A stretch of 39,568 bases of DNA from Clostridia bacterium. Its GTDB lineage: Bacteria > Bacillota > Clostridia > TANB77 > CAG-508. Below, one piece after another: positions 36,108 to 39,568 of this stretch. The stretch is from assembly GCA_022793875.1 (NCBI GenBank), contig JAAWDR010000011.1, positions 1 to 39,568 on the forward strand, given 5' to 3'. Numbering within the stretch: the first letter of the stretch is position 1; every line of letters begins with the position of its first letter. Below the pieces are notes generated by a model that was given only the letters and a program-made list of their open reading frames with translations, had not been told where the DNA came from and made no database searches. Made by a program: the position numbers and the translations under genes.

Positions 36108-36309
36108 TGTATATTCCTTTCATAATTATTATTTATAATATATTATCATAGTTACATTTTTTTTTGCACTACTTTTATTTAAAGAGTTATAAAAATATAA
36201 ATAAATAATATAAATTAAAAAACTTACGGAAAATTAATGTAGAACCTATTGCAAAATTTTAAAAAAAAGTATAAAATTATATCATAATATTATAAGGAGA
36301 AAATTTGTA

Positions 36310-37290
36310 ATGTTAAAAAAATTGTTTATGTATACAAGAAGGTCAATAAAATTAGTAATATTAATATCAGTAGCTCTTTTAATTGTAGTAGGTGTTATTG
36401 GATCTTTTTATAAAGTAAGTTATATTGTTAATATTGATGGAGAAATGGTAGGATATACAGATAATAAAAGTAAATTGCAATCCCAAATAAATGATTATAT
36501 AGAAAATGGTGAAGATGAAAATGCAGCTTTTGTTCAAATAGAAAGTTTACCAGAATATAATATGTGCTTGTTGAAACGAGATGTAAATTCTGATGATGAT
36601 AAAATTTTTAATATTATAAAATCAGATGGAACTACATATTATAGATATTATGCTATTTTAGATAATCAAGAAGAAAAAGTATATGTTTCTAATTTTTCAG
36701 AAGCAGAAAGTATTGTTGCAAAATTAAAGGAGAAAAAAAGCTCAAATACAGAAAAAATAACAATTGCTGAAAAATATGAAACAGAATTAAAAGAAATGAC
36801 ATCAATAGATGATGCAGTTTCTAAATTATATGTTGCACCGCCTAAGAAAGTAGTTGTTGCCAAAAAACAAGTTAATACATCAACAACTATATCAAATAAT
36901 AAAGTTAGTTTAGGAATATCGTTATCAAGACCTGTTAGCGGGATAATAACTTCAAGATTTGGTGTAAATAGTAGTGTAAGAAGTTCATCACATACAGGAT
37001 TAGATATAGCAACATCTTTAGGAACACCAGTAATGGCAGCTGCTTCAGGAACAGTAAGTTATGCTGGTTGGAAGGGGTCTTATGGGAAATTGGCTGTTAT
37101 TACACATGAAAATGGAATTCAAACATATTATGGACATTGTAATGCTTTATATGTAACTGCTGGTCAAACAGTAGCACAAGGGCAAACTATTGCAGCTGTT
37201 GGTTCGACAGGAAATTCAACAGGACCACATTTACATTTTGAAATTAGAGTTAATGGGGTTGCATATAACCCACAAAATTATTTATATTAA
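36310..37290 (+). CDS. M23 family membrane-anchored peptidoglycan endopeptidase
   Basis: The product has 326 residues. A basic N-terminus and one transmembrane helix (about residues 14-36) precede an extracytoplasmic linker with a helical stretch and then the LytM/M23 domain (about 215-326). The zinc ligands are visible in HTGLDIATSLG (H and D) and HLHFE (H-x-H), with VMAAASGTVSYAGWKGSYGK, YYGHCNALYV and VAQGQTIAAVGSTGNSTGPH. All key residues are intact, so it is probably active, cleaving peptide cross-links during growth or sporulation (SpoIIQ-like topology is possible). The SD AAGGAG is good; a terminator follows. Confidence 0.93.
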   Translation: MLKKLFMYTRRSIKLVILISVALLIVVGVIGSFYKVSYIVNIDGEMVGYTDNKSKLQSQINDYIENGEDENAAFVQIESLPEYNMCLLKRDVNSDDDKIFNIIKSDGTTYYRYYAILDNQEEKVYVSNFSEAESIVAKLKEKKSSNTEKITIAEKYETELKEMTSIDDAVSKLYVAPPKKVVVAKKQVNTSTTISNNKVSLGISLSRPVSGIITSRFGVNSSVRSSSHTGLDIATSLGTPVMAAASGTVSYAGWKGSYGKLAVITHENGIQTYYGHCNALYVTAGQTVAQGQTIAAVGSTGNSTGPHLHFEIRVNGVAYNPQNYLY

Positions 37291-37293
37291 TAT

Positions 37294-37334
37294 AAAAAGG
37301 GATTAAGATTATGTTTCTTAAAATCCCTTTTTTG
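37294..37334. terminator. Terminator between the M23 and MecA-like genes
   Basis: AAAAGGGATT pairs with AATCCCTTTT around a 19-nt loop, with T run; located between convergent genes. Confidence 0.88.
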
Positions 37335-37341
37335 TTTAAAT

Positions 37342-37977
37342 TTATTTAGTGGCAAAGTACTTTATTCCTGTATTTATTGCATTATTTTTAATAATTACTT
37401 TTCCATGTTCTTTCAATTTAAATTTAAAATTTTTAGTAAATGTTAAAAAACTAGAAAATTCTAATAAAATAGAATGAAAAGAATTTAATGAGTTATTAGA
37501 AATATTTATACCATCAATTACTAAATAATATGTATTATTATAAAGATATAACACAGAGGTCTTAAAAATGTTTTTTAAGTTAATGTTATTATTTTTATTA
37601 ATGAAATTACAAAAGTTACAAAAATCTTCAAAATCATTAAATTGATATATAGAATATGATTTATTTGAAATTTGATTTTTCTTTCTTATTTTTAGAACTT
37701 TTCCTGGTGTAAGTTTAAATGTATTAGCACATTCTAGATATTTTGTAATTGTGAATATAAAAGCATCTTCATTTTGGAAAGAAGCTTCTATTAGTAGTTT
37801 GTGTCCATCTGTGTCAAAATTAACTTCTTTTTTTGCTCTATTCAATATTTCTAAGAATAGACTTTGAGATTCTGGCGTTGTTAAAAGAAGTTTTTGTACA
37901 TCTATTGATGTATCTTTAAAGTCTTCTTTTTTTAATATTATTCTAATTTTATTTTCAGTTAATTTTTCTATTTTCAT
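37342..37977 (-). CDS. mecA: MecA-like adaptor protein
   Basis: The product has 211 residues, MKIEKLTENKIRIILKKEDF being the usual MecA opening. The N-terminal domain includes FLEILNRAKKEVNFDTDGHK and the C-terminal domain is alpha/beta, ending in IKYFATK. MecA recognises substrates and delivers them to ClpC, controlling proteolysis. The acidic linker between domains is replaced by a basic segment (KVLKIRKKNQISNKS), different from Bacillus MecA. SD GGAGGTAATT. The assignment rests on the N-terminal motif and overall length. Confidence 0.82.
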   Translation of the reverse strand: MKIEKLTENKIRIILKKEDFKDTSIDVQKLLLTTPESQSLFLEILNRAKKEVNFDTDGHKLLIEASFQNEDAFIFTITKYLECANTFKLTPGKVLKIRKKNQISNKSYSIYQFNDFEDFCNFCNFINKNNNINLKNIFKTSVLYLYNNTYYLVIDGINISNNSLNSFHSILLEFSSFLTFTKNFKFKLKEHGKVIIKNNAINTGIKYFATK

Positions 37978-38214
37978 CGAATTACCTCCAGTACTATTAA
38001 TTATATTATACTACTATTTATATTATATTTAAAGGAACAATTTTTGGTAATTACTTTGAGCTAAATAAAATAAAAAAGTAACAATTTTGTAAATCACTTA
38101 AATAAATATCAAGTGAATTCTTAATATTTCTAATTATACTAAACTTTTTACACTTTAATTTATTCATGGCTTTTGAGAGCTCAAGAGTTTTTCTGTGAAA
38201 GGAAAGAGGTAAAA

Positions 38215-38578
38215 ATGAATGTAATAAAAATTGATGTTAATGAAATTTCAAAGAAGAAAGATTGAAAGAAGTTATAATGCAATTTATATTGTAATCAAGC
38301 CAGTTGTTGTTGAAACAAATGACGATATTGAGCCAAAGAATTTATGTGTATTATATGGCTTCACAGCATTAGGAGCGAGAAAAATAATATATACAACAAA
38401 TCTAAATAGTTGTTTAAGAAAAGTAACATATGGAAAAGGAGTATTTATAAATACAGAAACACTTTTAAAAGTATTATATTTAAGAATAAAATATTTGGAA
38501 AAGAGTTGGTGTATTGGTAGTAGAAATTGGAATATGGTAAAAAATCAATTAATAGAGTTATTTGGAGAAAGAACATAG
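38215..38578 (+). CDS. Unknown protein with a reading-frame break near codon 15 (not at CGG)
   Basis: The SD GAAAGAGG points to ATG 38215, giving MNVIKIDVNEISKKKD and a stop at 38263-38265. The long frame, offset by +1, continues IERSYNAIYIVIKPVVVETN and then a soluble alpha/beta protein with CVLYGFTALGARKIIYTTN. Dropping one base in AAGAAGAAAGATTG (about 38257-38260) joins both parts into 120 residues, which fits a divisible length. Alternatively translation starts at in-frame ATG 38234 or 38240 without a good SD. No CGG is nearby; an A-run indel is the simplest explanation. Confidence 0.55.
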
Positions 38579-38601
38579 AAATATTATATATAAAACAAAA
38601 A

Positions 38602-38634
38602 CTATATACAATATAAAAAGTATATTGTATATAG
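38602..38634. terminator. Perfect AT-rich palindrome after the unknown gene
   Basis: CTATATACAATATA, AAAAG, TATATTGTATATAG: 14-bp perfect stem. It lacks a strong T run, so termination is likely but uncertain. Confidence 0.55.
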
Positions 38635-38690
38635 CATATAAAAATATTTTTTACAGTTAACTTGAAAAGGTCAAAAAGCATAAATACTTT

Positions 38691-39568
38691 CTAATAAAAA
38701 GTTGTACGAAATGATTGATTTGTTCCTGTTTCTCCTGGTGATTTACACATACGGTATGAGGCTGGATACTCAGAACCTGTAGCAGAAAAAAATCCTCCCC
38801 TTTCACAGAATGGACGAGCATTATTGCCTGAATTTTCTAATGTCCATTCCCATAAATTTCCTGCAAAATCATAGATATTCATTTTTTTATTTTTCTCTTG
38901 CTTTGGAGATGCTACACCACTACTATAATTTCCCCAGGTTGAACTATTTGAATTTATCATAACTGTTGTTAATCCATCTTTTCCATCTAAATATCTACAT
39001 ACCAAATCCCATTGTATTCCAAACATTAAACTACTTATTTTATTTTCATCTGGAGTCATTTGAGTTGCATAACTTTGAGCAATATTACATGTAATATTAT
39101 TTCTTCCATCTTCATATCTTTGTATCCAGAATCCTCCATTGTTATATATACTATTTATCATTTTATTATACATTGCATTATATGTTGTAGCATCTGCTAT
39201 TCCACATCCACTATACCATTTATCCTCCCAAACTCCTGTATTATTATGTGGTCCACTTCTATATACTCCTGCATATGCTATTAAATCTGCTTTTATTGCT
39301 GTATTTAATTCTTCTTGTGTTCTTTCTTCTCCTAATGCATTTGCTGTTGTAAATATTGTTTTTGGTACTTCTATCCATACCCATTCTCTATCATTTTTGT
39401 CTTTTATTACTATTCCTTTTGAGGCATCTTCTTCTATTATTTCTATTTCTCCTTCTGGTAATGCTTCACCTGGATTTGTATTATCTTTATCTAGTCCTGT
39501 AAATAATTCTACTGTTACTTTACATGTTACTGACTTTCCTGCACATGTTACTGTTATTGTTACTTTTC
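38691..39568 (-). CDS. Paralogue of the pilin/lectin protein, N-terminus outside the window
   Basis: The frame is open to the right edge. Visible parts are the end of an Ig-like (Big2) domain (KVTITVTCAGKSVTCKVTVE), a linker like that of the 17140 protein (ALPEGEIEIIEEDASKGIVI), then the FGE/C-type-lectin-like domain (QRYEDGRNNI, FGIQWDLVCRYLDGKDGLTT, WGNYSSG, YDFAGNLWEWTLENS, CERGGFF) and a tail ending SFRTTFY. It matches the 17140 protein closely except in the last about 35 residues. No CGG occurs in the visible part, and the tail is in a single frame here. Likely also has a prepilin N-terminus beyond the edge. Confidence 0.85.
   Translation of the reverse strand, partial: KVTITVTCAGKSVTCKVTVELFTGLDKDNTNPGEALPEGEIEIIEEDASKGIVIKDKNDREWVWIEVPKTIFTTANALGEERTQEELNTAIKADLIAYAGVYRSGPHNNTGVWEDKWYSGCGIADATTYNAMYNKMINSIYNNGGFWIQRYEDGRNNITCNIAQSYATQMTPDENKISSLMFGIQWDLVCRYLDGKDGLTTVMINSNSSTWGNYSSGVASPKQEKNKKMNIYDFAGNLWEWTLENSGNNARPFCERGGFFSATGSEYPASYRMCKSPGETGTNQSFRTTFY

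Noticed and set aside
35956..36138. 60-residue hydrophobic open frame on the + strand
   Set aside because: It has no SD and reads as the shadow of a Lys-rich minus-strand gene with a good SD.

Overview
The window is strongly AT-rich chromosomal DNA with AGA/TTA/ATA-dominated codon use. It carries sleB-ypeB, a small acid-soluble spore protein gene and two spore-coat-like genes, so it most likely comes from a spore-forming, low-GC Firmicute of the Clostridia, probably a poorly characterised gut-type lineage (inference; no 16S is present). Most genes are housekeeping or envelope genes in short transcription units closed by clear hairpin terminators.

Layout: 1-7035 is the 3' part of a giant sortase-type surface protein. 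It is followed by tRNA-Arg(CCT), a membrane-anchored unknown, SRP RNA with dnaX-ybaB-recR (7132-10968), and an orphan gene with its own promoter (11146-11430). Next come a UgtP-like glycolipid glycosyltransferase on the minus strand, the germination pair sleB-ypeB, a VanW protein and a SASP gene (11502-16809). A type IV pilin-like protein with Ig-like and FGE/C-type-lectin-like domains lies at 17140-18842, followed by murF-ddl, a 0.42-kb fold-back element, and a J-domain protein (18945-22835). A consensus promoter then drives two unknown genes and a VirD4/TraG-type ATPase (22884-25898). After these lie a possible type I toxin-antitoxin locus, an sbcD/sbcC-like (YhaO/YhaN-like) pair, an unknown gene, prfA, a ZIP metal transporter, a small atypical gene, pcrA, spore-coat-like genes, an M23 peptidase, a MecA-like adaptor, and a second pilin/lectin paralogue running off the right edge.

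The main discovery candidate is a recurrent +1 reading-frame shift at CGG codons. Five times, in four genes (UgtP-like, pilin-like twice, VirD4-like, pcrA), the reading frame breaks exactly at an in-frame CGG. Each break is repaired by ignoring the C and reading the following GGN as glycine. Several of these glycines are highly conserved (Walker A of VirD4 and PcrA, the prepilin LAG motif). Without the shift every product is truncated within 2 to 34 codons. Among the conserved genes here I found no in-frame CGG that is read normally, although CGG occurs about 30 times out of frame (for example AAC GGA, GCG GTT). The only three in-frame CGG codons without a shift are in two small unrecognised genes, one with atypical codon use. 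This suggests that CGG is unassigned or 'hungry' in this organism and acts as a tolerated +1 shift signal, by +1 slippage or a quadruplet-reading tRNA-Gly. Read errors are the main alternative, but five identical C insertions before GG in a non-homopolymer context would be odd.

Other items worth attention: the DGR-like variable 3' ends of the two lectin paralogues, a VirD4 ATPase without visible secretion partners, an antisense promoter facing a 33-residue hydrophobic peptide gene, a perfect long inverted repeat between ypeB and the VanW gene, and a terminator-like hairpin that buries the ribosome binding site of the ZIP gene.
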